Assembly: GCA_007135095.1 (NCBI GenBank)
Contig: SLJO01000048.1
Location: 1-61,180, forward strand
Direction of reading: 5' to 3'
DNA: 61,180 nucleotides
From: Bacteroidales bacterium
GTDB lineage: Bacteria > Bacteroidota > Bacteroidia > Bacteroidales > PUMT01
The position numbers and the translations under genes were made by a program. The notes under the pieces are model-generated. The model was not told where the DNA came from, did not search any database, and saw only the letters and a program-made list of their open reading frames with translations. This document shows, one piece after another, positions 1 through 9,669 of the stretch. Every line of letters starts with the position of its first letter. The first letter of the stretch is position 1.

Positions 1-184
1 GGCACGACGGCCGCCCCGGGCATCATTTATTCTTTACCCTTTATCATTGGTTTTTACTGGTGATGCCTCTTCCCCGGCCGGTACCGTTATAATGTTTTCA
101 AATAAATCAAAAAAGAGGGTTATAAAACGTCCTAAAAAGTTATTTTTACAAACTGTTAACAGACCAGGCAAATAAAAAGAAAAA

Positions 185-2245
185 ATGAATAAAGAAATCA
201 TCAATAAAGCATCGGACAACATCAGGATCCTCTCGGCAGCAATGGTTGAAAAGGCAAATTCGGGGCATCCCGGCGGGGCAATGGGCGGGGCCGACTTCAT
301 AAACATCCTCTATTCGGAATTCCTGAACTTTGACCCCGATAATATGCAGTGGTTCATGCGTGACAGGTTTTTCCTTGATCCCGGCCACATGTCGCCTATG
401 ATCTATTCCATGCTTTGCCTGACAGGACATTTCACGCTTGACGAGCTTAAGGATTTCAGGCAATGGAGAAGCCCGACACCGGGCCATCCGGAAATGGATG
501 TCAACAGGGGAATAGAAAATACCTCGGGTCCGCTGGGCCAGGGACATACAATGGCAGTGGGTTCTGCAATTGCCGAACGGTTTCTTGCAGCCCGTTTCGG
601 CGAGTGGATATCACACAAGACATATACCTTTATCTCCGACGGGGGCATACAGGAGGAGATATCACAGGGTGCGGGCCGCATAGCAGGCCATCTGGGATTA
701 AGCAATCTTGTTATGTTTTACGATGCCAACGACATCCAGCTCTCCACAGCCACCAGCGTGGTGACTACCGAGGATACAGCCGGAAAATATGAAGCATGGG
801 GCTGGAGAGTCATGACAATCAGGGGCAATGACCAGGATGAAATCAGGGAAGCACTGAAGGCGGCAAATGATGAAAAAGAAAAACCTTTCCTTATCATTGG
901 AAAAACAATAATGGGAAAAGGTGCCTTAACCAGCACCGGAGAATCATTCGAGCGGCAGCTTTCCACCCATGGCATGCCCCTGTCAGCCGCAGGTGGTGAT
1001 TTTGCCAAAACCATTGCCAACCTGGGGGGCGATCCCGCCAATCCCTTTGCGGTTTTTAAGGAGGTAGGCGAATACTATCAGAGGGTGCTTAAATTTAAAA
1101 AAGCGGGCGCCGAACAAAAAAGAATGGTTCAGCAGAAATGGGAAAAGGAAAATCCGGAACTTAGCGCCACCCTTAAGCATTTTCTCTCGGGCAAACCTGC
1201 AGAAATCGATTATGCCGGCATCAGCCAGAAACCCAATATAGCCTCCCGGGCTGCATCAGGAGTTGTACTGGCTCACTTTGCATCGGCAATGGAAAATCTT
1301 ATAGTCGCCTCCGCCGACCTGGCCAACAGCGACAAAACTGACGGATTCCTGAAAGCATCAAAAGCCTTTGCCAAAGGAGACTTCAGCGGAGCCTTCCTCC
1401 AGGCAGGGGTCAGTGAGCTGACAATGGCAGCCATTGCCAACGGGATGGCAGCGCACGGCGGAGTAATACCTGCCATAGGTACCTTTTTTGTATTTTCCGA
1501 TTTTATGAAACCTGCCGTCAGGCTGGCTGCCCTTATGGAGCTCCCGGTAAAATACATCTGGACACATGATGCTTTCAGGGTGGGCGAAGACGGCCCCACC
1601 CACCAGCCGGTAGAACATGAGGCGCAGATCCGGCTGCTGGAAGAGCTCAGGAACCATTCCGGCAGGCCCTCCATGCTCGTTCTCAGGCCGGCAGATGCAG
1701 CAGAAACAACGGTAGCATGGAAAATGGCCGTTGAGAACACTAAAACGCCGACAGCACTGATACTTTCCAGGCAAAACATCCACGATATACCGGCCCCGGA
1801 GGGGATTGACCGGTTTACCGCTGCCCTGAACGCAGCAAAGGGAGCCTACATGGTGCATGACGACGGCGACGACCCCGACATTATCCTGGTTGGAAGCGGT
1901 TCGGAAGTTTCTACCCTGATAGGTGGCACTGAATTGCTTAAATCAAAGCTGAACCTTAAGGTAAGGGTTATATCACTTATATCTGAAGGGCTCTTCCGCC
2001 AGCAGCCAGCCGAGTACCAGTCCGCCATAATACCCGGTAACATCCCGGTATTCGGCCTGACAGCCGGCCTGCCCTCCGGCCTGAGGCGGATTGTGGGTCC
2101 CCGGGGCAGGGTGTTCGGCCTTGACCATTTTGGTTATTCCGCCCCTGCCGGAGTTCTTGACGAACAATTCGGTTTCACTGCCGAAAATGTATTCACCCAG
2201 GTTAGGACGTACCTTGAGGAATATAAACAGCAGCTCATGCATTAA
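185..2245 (+). CDS. tkt: Transketolase (full-length)
   Basis: 686 aa ORF; thiamine-PP domain motifs such as ANSGHPGGAMGGADF, GPLGQGH, ISDGGIQEEI; C-terminal transketolase domain (THDAFRVGEDGPTHQPVEH). Confidence 0.95.
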   Translation: MNKEIINKASDNIRILSAAMVEKANSGHPGGAMGGADFINILYSEFLNFDPDNMQWFMRDRFFLDPGHMSPMIYSMLCLTGHFTLDELKDFRQWRSPTPGHPEMDVNRGIENTSGPLGQGHTMAVGSAIAERFLAARFGEWISHKTYTFISDGGIQEEISQGAGRIAGHLGLSNLVMFYDANDIQLSTATSVVTTEDTAGKYEAWGWRVMTIRGNDQDEIREALKAANDEKEKPFLIIGKTIMGKGALTSTGESFERQLSTHGMPLSAAGGDFAKTIANLGGDPANPFAVFKEVGEYYQRVLKFKKAGAEQKRMVQQKWEKENPELSATLKHFLSGKPAEIDYAGISQKPNIASRAASGVVLAHFASAMENLIVASADLANSDKTDGFLKASKAFAKGDFSGAFLQAGVSELTMAAIANGMAAHGGVIPAIGTFFVFSDFMKPAVRLAALMELPVKYIWTHDAFRVGEDGPTHQPVEHEAQIRLLEELRNHSGRPSMLVLRPADAAETTVAWKMAVENTKTPTALILSRQNIHDIPAPEGIDRFTAALNAAKGAYMVHDDGDDPDIILVGSGSEVSTLIGGTELLKSKLNLKVRVISLISEGLFRQQPAEYQSAIIPGNIPVFGLTAGLPSGLRRIVGPRGRVFGLDHFGYSAPAGVLDEQFGFTAENVFTQVRTYLEEYKQQLMH

Positions 2246-2301
2246 ACCTTTCATGGTTTCGGGCATCAAAGTGCTAAAAGAATTATCCCAATACACAATC
2301 C

Positions 2302-2850
2302 ATGCAGGATCAGACTGACAAGGAACTGCTTTCATTGTTTCGTAACCCGGATCATAAAAGCTACGCATTTAACCTTATAGTCAGGAAATACCAGGAAAGA
2401 CTTTACTGGCACATCAGGAAGATAGTGATCGGACATGATGATACAGACGATCTGCTTCAGAATACCTTCTTGAAGGCATGGAAGGGTTTGGAAAATTTCC
2501 GGGGGGAATCGCAGATCTATACCTGGCTTTACCGGATTGCCACCAATGAGGCACTTTCCTTTCTTAAGGAGAAAAGAAAAAAATTCTTCCTTCCACTGGT
2601 TGATGTAGAAAAGGAACTCAGCTCGAACCTGGAAAGCGACACCTACTTCAACGGTGACGAGATACAGCTCAAACTGCAGAAAGCCATACTTAAGCTCCCC
2701 GAAAAGCAACGGCTGGTATTTAATATGCGCTACTATGATCAAATGAAATATGAGGATATCTCACAGGTGCTTGATACCTCGGTGGGGGCATTAAAAGCAT
2801 CCTACCACCATGCGGCAAAAAAAATCGAGGATATGTTAAAGAATAATTAA
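2302..2850 (+). CDS. RNA polymerase ECF-type sigma-70 factor
   Basis: 182 aa; region 2 (DDLLQNTFLKAWKGLENFRGESQIYTWLYRIATNEAL) and region 4 (LPEKQRLVFNMRYYDQMKYEDISQVLDTSVGALKASYHHAAKKI). Confidence 0.95.
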   Translation: MQDQTDKELLSLFRNPDHKSYAFNLIVRKYQERLYWHIRKIVIGHDDTDDLLQNTFLKAWKGLENFRGESQIYTWLYRIATNEALSFLKEKRKKFFLPLVDVEKELSSNLESDTYFNGDEIQLKLQKAILKLPEKQRLVFNMRYYDQMKYEDISQVLDTSVGALKASYHHAAKKIEDMLKNN

Positions 2851-2886
2851 ACCAATTAGCAAAAATTCAGTCAAACGAGGGTAAAC

Positions 2887-3339
2887 ATGCAAAAGAAAAA
2901 CAACATAAAATTCACGGAAGGCGGGGCGAAAAACAATCCCTTTTCGGTCCCTGATGATTATTTCGAAACTTTTTCCTGCAGGCTTCAAAAACGCCTGCAG
3001 ACCGAAGAAGCCGGATTATCACCCAGGGAGAGGTTCTGGCTGGTGCTCAGGCCGCAGCTTGCGCTTGTGGCTGTGATCGCAGGGTTTGCCATTATCGGAT
3101 ACCTGGGATTTCATACCTTTACATCCCGTGACCAGGGGATCGCCAGGGAAGAAATTGCGGGATATATAGATCTGTATCAAAACGAATTCAGCGATTATTA
3201 TTTCCTCAGCATGCTTGACGATGACTTTTATCCGGATGAAGAAATCTATTTTGACGAGTACCCGGCAGACCCTGATACCTATATGGATTTTCTTTACCTG
3301 GATGAAATAGCCATAGAGCTGATAATTAGTGAATTTTAA
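2887..3339 (+). CDS. Single-TM protein downstream of ECF sigma, candidate anti-sigma factor
   Basis: 150 aa; short cytosolic N-terminus (NPFSVPDDYFETF), one TM segment (LALVAVIAGFAIIGYLGF), acidic C-terminus; sits directly between sigma gene and Spy-like gene. Confidence 0.6.
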   Translation: MQKKNNIKFTEGGAKNNPFSVPDDYFETFSCRLQKRLQTEEAGLSPRERFWLVLRPQLALVAVIAGFAIIGYLGFHTFTSRDQGIAREEIAGYIDLYQNEFSDYYFLSMLDDDFYPDEEIYFDEYPADPDTYMDFLYLDEIAIELIISEF

Positions 3340-3355
3340 TTCAAAAAAGCAACCG

Positions 3356-3823
3356 ATGTCAAAAAATATACTTATAGCACTTACACTATTGCTTTGTTCA
3401 TTTGCACTTGCCGCACAGCCCGGAAGGGGCCGGGCCGGATTTGAGCGGGTGGAGGCTGAGAAAATAGCCTTTTTTACCACCTTCATTAACCTTTCCAGCC
3501 AGGAAGCAAGGGCGTTCTGGCCGGTATACGATGACTTCCAGAGGCAAAAAAATCAACTCGTGCAGGAAAGGCAATCGTTATCAGGACATTTTGAAAGGCA
3601 CCGTGAAAGCCTGACCGATGATGAATCTGAAAAAATAGCAGACCGGTATATTGAGATTCAGATGAAAGAGGCCGGGCTGCAAATGGAGTTTCATGAAAAG
3701 CTCAAGGATATCCTTCCCCCGGGAAAGGTGATGAGATTTTACCAGGCCGAAAATGAATTCAGGATGCAGCTTCTAAGGCGGGTAAGAGGCGGAGGGCCCG
3801 GAAGGGGGCCCGGAAGACCTTAG
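3356..3823 (+). CDS. Secreted Spy/CpxP-like or heavy-metal-sensor-like periplasmic protein
   Basis: Signal peptide (MSKNILIALTLLLCSFALAAQ), helical Glu/Arg-rich body, C-terminal RGGGPGRGPGRP; ORF track start 3329, ATG at 3356 preferred because it begins the signal peptide. Confidence 0.6.
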   Translation: MSKNILIALTLLLCSFALAAQPGRGRAGFERVEAEKIAFFTTFINLSSQEARAFWPVYDDFQRQKNQLVQERQSLSGHFERHRESLTDDESEKIADRYIEIQMKEAGLQMEFHEKLKDILPPGKVMRFYQAENEFRMQLLRRVRGGGPGRGPGRP

Positions 3824-3883
3824 CAGGCCTTGCCCGGGCATGTGTGCCGCTGAAGCACGCAGCAGCAGGTTATCAGGGAGGGG

Positions 3884-5383
3884 TCAGGGGATACCGGCAT
3901 CCATGGTTTTAAAAAACTCCAGGGATTCATTCATGTCCTCAAACATCACTTTGTCATTCTTAATAAAAGGAACTTTCTTCCGGTATGAATCCACGATATT
4001 TTCGATAAAGGAGGAAGATCTTGCGGGCCTTCTGAATTCAAGTGCCTGAACTGCATTGTATAGTTCGATGGCAAGTACCTTCCGGGTATTCTCAATTACC
4101 TTTAGTGCCTTGGTGGCGGCATTGGCCCCCATGCTTACATGGTCCTCCTGGCCCTGGGATGATTCAATTGTATCGACCGATGCAGGAGTGCAGAGCTGTT
4201 TATTCTGGCTTACAATGGATGCTGCAGTATACTGCGGTATCATAAACCCTGAATTAAGTCCCGGATTGGCAACAAGAAACAGCGGCAGTCCGCGCTTTCC
4301 CGAAAGCAGCCGGTAAATGCGCCGTTCCGATATGCTTGCCATCTCGGAAACCGCAATGCAAAGGTGATCCAGCGCAAGTGCAAGCGGCTGACCGTGAAAA
4401 TTACCGGCGGAAATAACCCTGTCCTCACGCGGAAATACTGTAGGGTTATCAGTGACCGAATTCATTTCCCGCTCGAAGACCGATATCACATAATTCAGGG
4501 CATCCCTGGAGGCGCCGTGCACCTGTGGCATGCACCTGAAGGAATAGGGATCCTGAATATGGGTTTTGGTACGTTTTGTTATCTCGCTGCCCTCAAGGAT
4601 ACGGAGGATCCTGCCGGCTGTTTCAAGCTGGCCGGGATGCGGCCGTACCCTGTGAACCAGCTCATCGAATGCCTCCCACCGTCCGTCAAAAGCATCAAGA
4701 GAGATAGCCCCGATAATATCGGCCTTTTGCATAATAGCAGCAGCCTCTATGCAGGCGTGTATGCCACAGGCAGTCATAAACTGGGTCCCGTTCAGCAGGG
4801 CCAGCCCTTCCTTTGACTGCAGCCTCAGTGGTTCCCAGTTATGCTTTTTCAAAATTTCCGACGACCGCCGCTTCTTTCCCCTGTAAAGGACCTCGCCCAT
4901 GCCCATGAGCGGCAGACTGAGGTGGGCAAGCGGAGCAAGGTCGCCCGAGGCCCCCAGCGAGCCCTGCTGGTAGATAACGGGCAGGATATCATTATTGAAA
5001 AAATCAACCAGGCGCTCCACGGTGCTCAGCTGCACGCCTGAATGGCCGAAGGAAAGAGATTGGATCTTCAGCAGCAGCATAAGCCTGACCATGACACCGG
5101 GAACCTCTTCCCCCATTCCGCATGCATGGGACATGACAAGGTTTTTCTGCAGTGCACCAAGGTCCTCGCCCGATATCCGCCGGTCATATAATGATCCGAA
5201 CCCCGTATTTATGCCATACAGCGGTTCATCCGAAGCAGCCATCCTTCTGTCCAGGTACTCCCTGCATTCGGTAATGCGCCTGAGGGCATCCTGCGAGAGG
5301 CTCAGGGGCATATTAGAGGATATTATCCGGGCAACACTGCCCAGGTCAAGCTCTGCCGAAGATATGCTATGACTGTCTGCCAC
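3884..5383 (-). CDS. hutH: Histidine ammonia-lyase
   Basis: 499 aa; MIO-forming ASG in GSLGASGDLAPLAHLSL; YGINTGFGSL; SSQGQEDHVSMGA. Confidence 0.93.
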   Translation of the reverse strand: MADSHSISSAELDLGSVARIISSNMPLSLSQDALRRITECREYLDRRMAASDEPLYGINTGFGSLYDRRISGEDLGALQKNLVMSHACGMGEEVPGVMVRLMLLLKIQSLSFGHSGVQLSTVERLVDFFNNDILPVIYQQGSLGASGDLAPLAHLSLPLMGMGEVLYRGKKRRSSEILKKHNWEPLRLQSKEGLALLNGTQFMTACGIHACIEAAAIMQKADIIGAISLDAFDGRWEAFDELVHRVRPHPGQLETAGRILRILEGSEITKRTKTHIQDPYSFRCMPQVHGASRDALNYVISVFEREMNSVTDNPTVFPREDRVISAGNFHGQPLALALDHLCIAVSEMASISERRIYRLLSGKRGLPLFLVANPGLNSGFMIPQYTAASIVSQNKQLCTPASVDTIESSQGQEDHVSMGANAATKALKVIENTRKVLAIELYNAVQALEFRRPARSSSFIENIVDSYRKKVPFIKNDKVMFEDMNESLEFFKTMDAGIP

Positions 5384-5390
5384 TAGGGTA

Positions 5391-7616
5391 TCAGTTAAAC
5401 CAGTATGACATTTTTAATACAAGCGCCCTGTTCCTGGCTTTCATTGTTTCGGGAAAATAATTGTCGGTATACACAATGAACAGGTCCGATACGGGCTTGT
5501 AGCGCCATTGAAAACGGGCATTGATATTAAGGTTGTCGATCTGTTCATTATACTGTATAAAGGTAGTAAAGAAAAGCGTATTGGTGAATGTTAAATCAAA
5601 TTTTGGCCCGATAAGCCAGAACGAATTATTCTCCCAGGGCGAGGGCAAAAGCAGGTCGTTGTAGCTGAAGAATACCGAAACACTGCCATAGGGCTGATAG
5701 CGGTAATTAATATCACCTTCGAAAAACCTCCTGCTGCCGTTGAAATAACCACCGAAACCGGCAGCCACGCGGTAACGCAGCAGCTTGCGGATATCCGACC
5801 TGTACAGCACCGATGCCCCGGTCCAGTCGTATTCACTGCCGGCGGGAAGGAAGCTCAGTCCTGTATTGGTAGGATCAAAATCCTGTTGCAGCATTACAAA
5901 ATTATGGTTCACAATGAAATCTATCCTGCTCAGGTTATGAAAAGTCAAATAATAACCCAGACTGGCATCCCGGTCGGTCAGCGTGAAATCAGAGGGCCTG
6001 AAAAAACTTCTCATTTGCCCGGTTATGCCGTGTTGCTCCAGGCTGGAACTTTCGGGGTAGAGCCTTATTGTCATTTTGGGATTTACCTGGAAGAAATCTG
6101 TTCTTGGAACATACCCCGCTGCCGCAATGTAATTATCGCCGACAAAGTACTGTTCCACACCAAGTTGCAATCGCTGCCTGTTGTAACTCAACTGCATGCC
6201 CTGGGAAAACGGGGTGCCTCCCTCCGTGCCGTCGGTAAATGCCGTGAGCCCGAATACCTGGCCGGTCCAGAAATTGTCGCGGCTGGCAAGGTTGAACTGA
6301 AGGCCGCCGGTACGGTTATAGGCAGGCATTTCCGGTTGGTCCTGCCCGCCGAAGTTTTGCTGGTTTACAAATATCCCCGTAATATTGGAACGGGAGAAAA
6401 CGCGTCTCTGCATCGAGGCCACAAAAAAATTTCGCGACGGGCTGCCCATTGTCTCCTCGGTATGCATATCCATTATCCCGATCCTCCAGTCCTGTCCAAG
6501 CTTGCCGCTTAGACGGGCCCCGCCGGTTACCGGGGCATCAAGTCCGATACGCCGGGAAAAAAACGGCCTTATCTGTGTTGAGCCGAAATTTGCAAACAGG
6601 TCGGAATTCTCAAGGAAAAACTGCCGCTTTTCCGGAAAAAAGAGTTCAAAACGATCAAGGTCGGTAATCTGCTGATCCACCTCGGCCTGGGAAAAATCGG
6701 GGTTGTAGGTAAGGTCGAGGTTCAGGGAGGAAGAAAGTGCCACCTTGGCATCCAGCCCGAAATCTCCCCGGTATCCGGGGTCGGTGCCGGCTACAAAATC
6801 ACGTGAGGCTCCCCCGGAAACATAAGGGATAAGCGACAGCTGCAGGCCCGGATCCGGTGGTGGCGCGTCCCATTGGAGAACACCGCAATAGGCAAGCGAT
6901 GCGGTAGGAAACTGACGGGGAACGGGAGCCCAGGAAGATTTTTCATTGATCTTCAAATCCAGCCTGGAAAAATTGATGTTCCACCGGTCGAGCCCTGCCT
7001 TGTAGCGGATAGACTTGAAGGGTATGCGCATTTCTGCCACCCACCTGTCATCATAGCTCCTGGTAACCGCCTCCCACTTTGTATCCCATATCAGGTGAAC
7101 CTGGGAGCCGTCACTCATGGTTCCGTCCCATAATGCACCCGCGGCATTTACCCCGAATGAATAACCGGTTGTCCGGTCATTGAAAGGATCAAGGAACAAA
7201 AGAAAATTATCATTGTTTCCGAAGCTAAAATCCCTTCTTAGAGATTCCACCAGCCGGGGGCCCGGCACGACATCATAGAAGACCAGCGAGAGGTAGATGG
7301 CATCATCATCGTAGGTCATCCTGATTTCCGATACGGCCTCGCTGTAGCTGGTATCATAGGGCATAACCATATAAAAATCGGTTGCCACATCAGCATCCTT
7401 CCAGTCAGGCTCATCAATTACCCCGTCGAGGACTATGCTGCCCTGCATCTTTTTTATATTCAAAACATACCCGCTGTTCAGCGGGCCCGAGGAGCCCGGT
7501 TGAGGGATTTGTTCTGCCTCTGAAATACCGGGAGAAGCATTGCTTTCACGGGAAAACACAGAAAAAACAGACAGTGCTGCAACCACAAGCCATACAGACC
7601 TGTTAAACATGTTCAT
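5391..7616 (-). CDS. DUF5916 family protein with N-terminal CBM9-like domain and C-terminal beta-barrel-like region
   Basis: 741 aa; signal peptide; IVLDGVIDEPDWKDADVATDF...TYDDDAIYLSLVFYD; FFLENSDLF; C-terminal alternating aromatic beta strands. Confidence 0.8.
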   Translation of the reverse strand: MNMFNRSVWLVVAALSVFSVFSRESNASPGISEAEQIPQPGSSGPLNSGYVLNIKKMQGSIVLDGVIDEPDWKDADVATDFYMVMPYDTSYSEAVSEIRMTYDDDAIYLSLVFYDVVPGPRLVESLRRDFSFGNNDNFLLFLDPFNDRTTGYSFGVNAAGALWDGTMSDGSQVHLIWDTKWEAVTRSYDDRWVAEMRIPFKSIRYKAGLDRWNINFSRLDLKINEKSSWAPVPRQFPTASLAYCGVLQWDAPPPDPGLQLSLIPYVSGGASRDFVAGTDPGYRGDFGLDAKVALSSSLNLDLTYNPDFSQAEVDQQITDLDRFELFFPEKRQFFLENSDLFANFGSTQIRPFFSRRIGLDAPVTGGARLSGKLGQDWRIGIMDMHTEETMGSPSRNFFVASMQRRVFSRSNITGIFVNQQNFGGQDQPEMPAYNRTGGLQFNLASRDNFWTGQVFGLTAFTDGTEGGTPFSQGMQLSYNRQRLQLGVEQYFVGDNYIAAAGYVPRTDFFQVNPKMTIRLYPESSSLEQHGITGQMRSFFRPSDFTLTDRDASLGYYLTFHNLSRIDFIVNHNFVMLQQDFDPTNTGLSFLPAGSEYDWTGASVLYRSDIRKLLRYRVAAGFGGYFNGSRRFFEGDINYRYQPYGSVSVFFSYNDLLLPSPWENNSFWLIGPKFDLTFTNTLFFTTFIQYNEQIDNLNINARFQWRYKPVSDLFIVYTDNYFPETMKARNRALVLKMSYWFN

Positions 7617-7644
7617 AAGACACTCCCGCTTATATATTAAATTA

Positions 7645-8412
7645 TTAGAGCTCCTTTATGTAAATATTCCTGAACTGAACCAGCGAAGGGGAACTGCGCC
7701 ATTCACCGTCAACCATATGGCCATGATGCTGAAGGGCAAGCCGGCCCTTTTCGGGAACACCGGGCAACTGAGTATCCTCTATAACGGTGATGTCATTGAG
7801 AACAACTGTCAAACGGTCGCCCTTCATTGTTAACTCGAAACTGTTCCACTCACCGATGTGATTATCAGCAAGGGTATTCGGGGTGACACCTGCCCTCACC
7901 TCAGGGGGCATGGCTGAGTCCATCCTGTAGCCGTATACCTCCCCGGAGCCAACCGGCCATGTCCAGATATTAACCTGTGCCTTTGAGGAGCCCCGCAGGT
8001 AAATGCCCGAATCACTGTCAGGAACTGAAATCCTGATCGTCTCGCCCCGGGCATTGCGCTGATGTGTTCCATCGGGCCTGACAATGGGTACATTATGGTT
8101 GATAAACGGGGTGTCCTTTATGCGCCACTCGATCCTCAGTGTAAAATCTCCGTACTCCGCCCGGGTCCACAGGTTCTTGTCGCCAGGGGCCTCGCTCAGC
8201 GCATCATAGTCAATGACGCCATCAATTACCTGCCAGTGGCCGTTGTCACCTTCGGGAACAATCCACCCTGTAAAATCGCGGCCATTGAAAATCTGCTCCC
8301 ATTGACCCTCTTCCTGCCTGCACGTAAAAGCAGGGGAAAGAAAGACAACGGCAAGGAAAACCGTTAAGGCCCTGATAAAGGTTCCGTTTGACTTGAATTT
8401 TTTTTCCATCAT
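7645..8412 (-). CDS. DUF1080 (3-keto-disaccharide hydrolase-like) domain protein
   Basis: 255 aa; lipoprotein-like or Sec signal; WEQIFNGRDFTGWIVPEGDNGHWQVIDGVIDY; SGIYLRGSSKAQVNIW; GRLALQHHGH. Confidence 0.87.
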   Translation of the reverse strand: MMEKKFKSNGTFIRALTVFLAVVFLSPAFTCRQEEGQWEQIFNGRDFTGWIVPEGDNGHWQVIDGVIDYDALSEAPGDKNLWTRAEYGDFTLRIEWRIKDTPFINHNVPIVRPDGTHQRNARGETIRISVPDSDSGIYLRGSSKAQVNIWTWPVGSGEVYGYRMDSAMPPEVRAGVTPNTLADNHIGEWNSFELTMKGDRLTVVLNDITVIEDTQLPGVPEKGRLALQHHGHMVDGEWRSSPSLVQFRNIYIKEL

Positions 8413-8613
8413 AATTTATTAGTTTTGATTGTTATTATGTTCTGGCTTGCGCATAATTTAAAGTGCACCGGAAAAGCCGGTATAGCGCCTGGTGATATGT
8501 TTTCAGATGGCTAAAATACATAATAAAATTTATTTGTAAAGGGTACTGACGATTTTATCCCGTTCTTTGGGTTTAACATGTCAGGTTGGCATAACAAATT
8601 AAAAACCAAAACT

Positions 8614-9573
8614 ATGAACCCCATAAGGATCGCAACAGCACAGTTTGAAAACAGGAGCGGCGATAAAAAGTATAATCTGGCATGTATAAAAAAACTCAGC
8701 GAAGTGGCAGCACGGTCAGGCTCCAGGGCAGTTGCCTTTCATGAATGCTCGGTCACCGGCTACACATTTGCAAGGAATCTCTCCGGGCAGCAAATGTTTG
8801 AACTGGCAGAGCCTCTTCCCGGGGGTAAAAGCATCGGGGAACTGGTCAGTGTCGCAAGGGAATTTGATATTGCCATTCTTGCCGGGCTATTTGAAAAGGA
8901 CCGGGATAAATTATACAATACCTATGTTTGTGTTGACAAAAGCGGCATGATCGCAAAGCACAGAAAGCTGCATCCTTTTATCAATCCACGCCTTACGCCA
9001 GGTGACAGCTATTGTGTTTTTGACCTCTGTGGCTGGAAATGCGGAATACTGATATGCTATGATAATAATATCGTTGAAAACGTGCGTGCAACAAGCCTGC
9101 TGGGCGCAGACATCATTTTCATGCCGCATGTCACCATGTGCACCCCCTCGGGCAGGCCGGGCTCCGGATTTGTTGACCCCCGGCTATGGGAAAACAGGGA
9201 GCATGATCCCACCTCACTGCGTCTTGAATTCAACGGCATGAAAGGACGCGCCTGGCTGATGAAGTGGCTTCCCTCAAGGGCCTGGGACAATTCAGCCTAT
9301 GTAGTTTTCTCAAATCCCATAGGCATGGACGATGACCAGCTGAAAAACGGATGTTCAATGATAATCGACCCCCATGGTGATATAATTGCAGAGTGCCGGA
9401 GGCTTGGCGATGATGTGGAGTCGGCACTTGTTACTGCCGAAAAAGTGACAACGGCCGGGGGCTACAGGTACAAAATGGCCCGCCAGCCTGAGCTTTACAG
9501 GGAAATCCTTGGCATGGACCATACGCCGGGGCATAAAGTTGCATGGCTTGATACCGGAAAAAATAAAACATAA
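8614..9573 (+). CDS. Carbon-nitrogen hydrolase (nitrilase superfamily)
   Basis: Glu-Lys-Cys triad contexts: VAFHECSVTGY, KHRKLHPF, GILICYDNN; ORF track begins 8578, but MNPIRIATAQF at 8614 is the likely start. Confidence 0.9.
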   Translation: MNPIRIATAQFENRSGDKKYNLACIKKLSEVAARSGSRAVAFHECSVTGYTFARNLSGQQMFELAEPLPGGKSIGELVSVAREFDIAILAGLFEKDRDKLYNTYVCVDKSGMIAKHRKLHPFINPRLTPGDSYCVFDLCGWKCGILICYDNNIVENVRATSLLGADIIFMPHVTMCTPSGRPGSGFVDPRLWENREHDPTSLRLEFNGMKGRAWLMKWLPSRAWDNSAYVVFSNPIGMDDDQLKNGCSMIIDPHGDIIAECRRLGDDVESALVTAEKVTTAGGYRYKMARQPELYREILGMDHTPGHKVAWLDTGKNKT

Positions 9574-9669
9574 AGCAGCATTTTTCTCCTGGATGTTAAA
9601 AAAAGTTAATCCTTCCGGGCATTCCTGCAAAGTGTTATTTTTACAATTCCAATCGAAAAAGACAATTCT

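Noticed and set aside
34-306. 90-aa minus-strand ORF at window start
   Set aside because: Overlaps the tkt start and upstream region without recognizable motifs.
5886-6512. 208-aa plus-strand ORF
   Set aside because: Antisense within the DUF5916 gene, no family signal.
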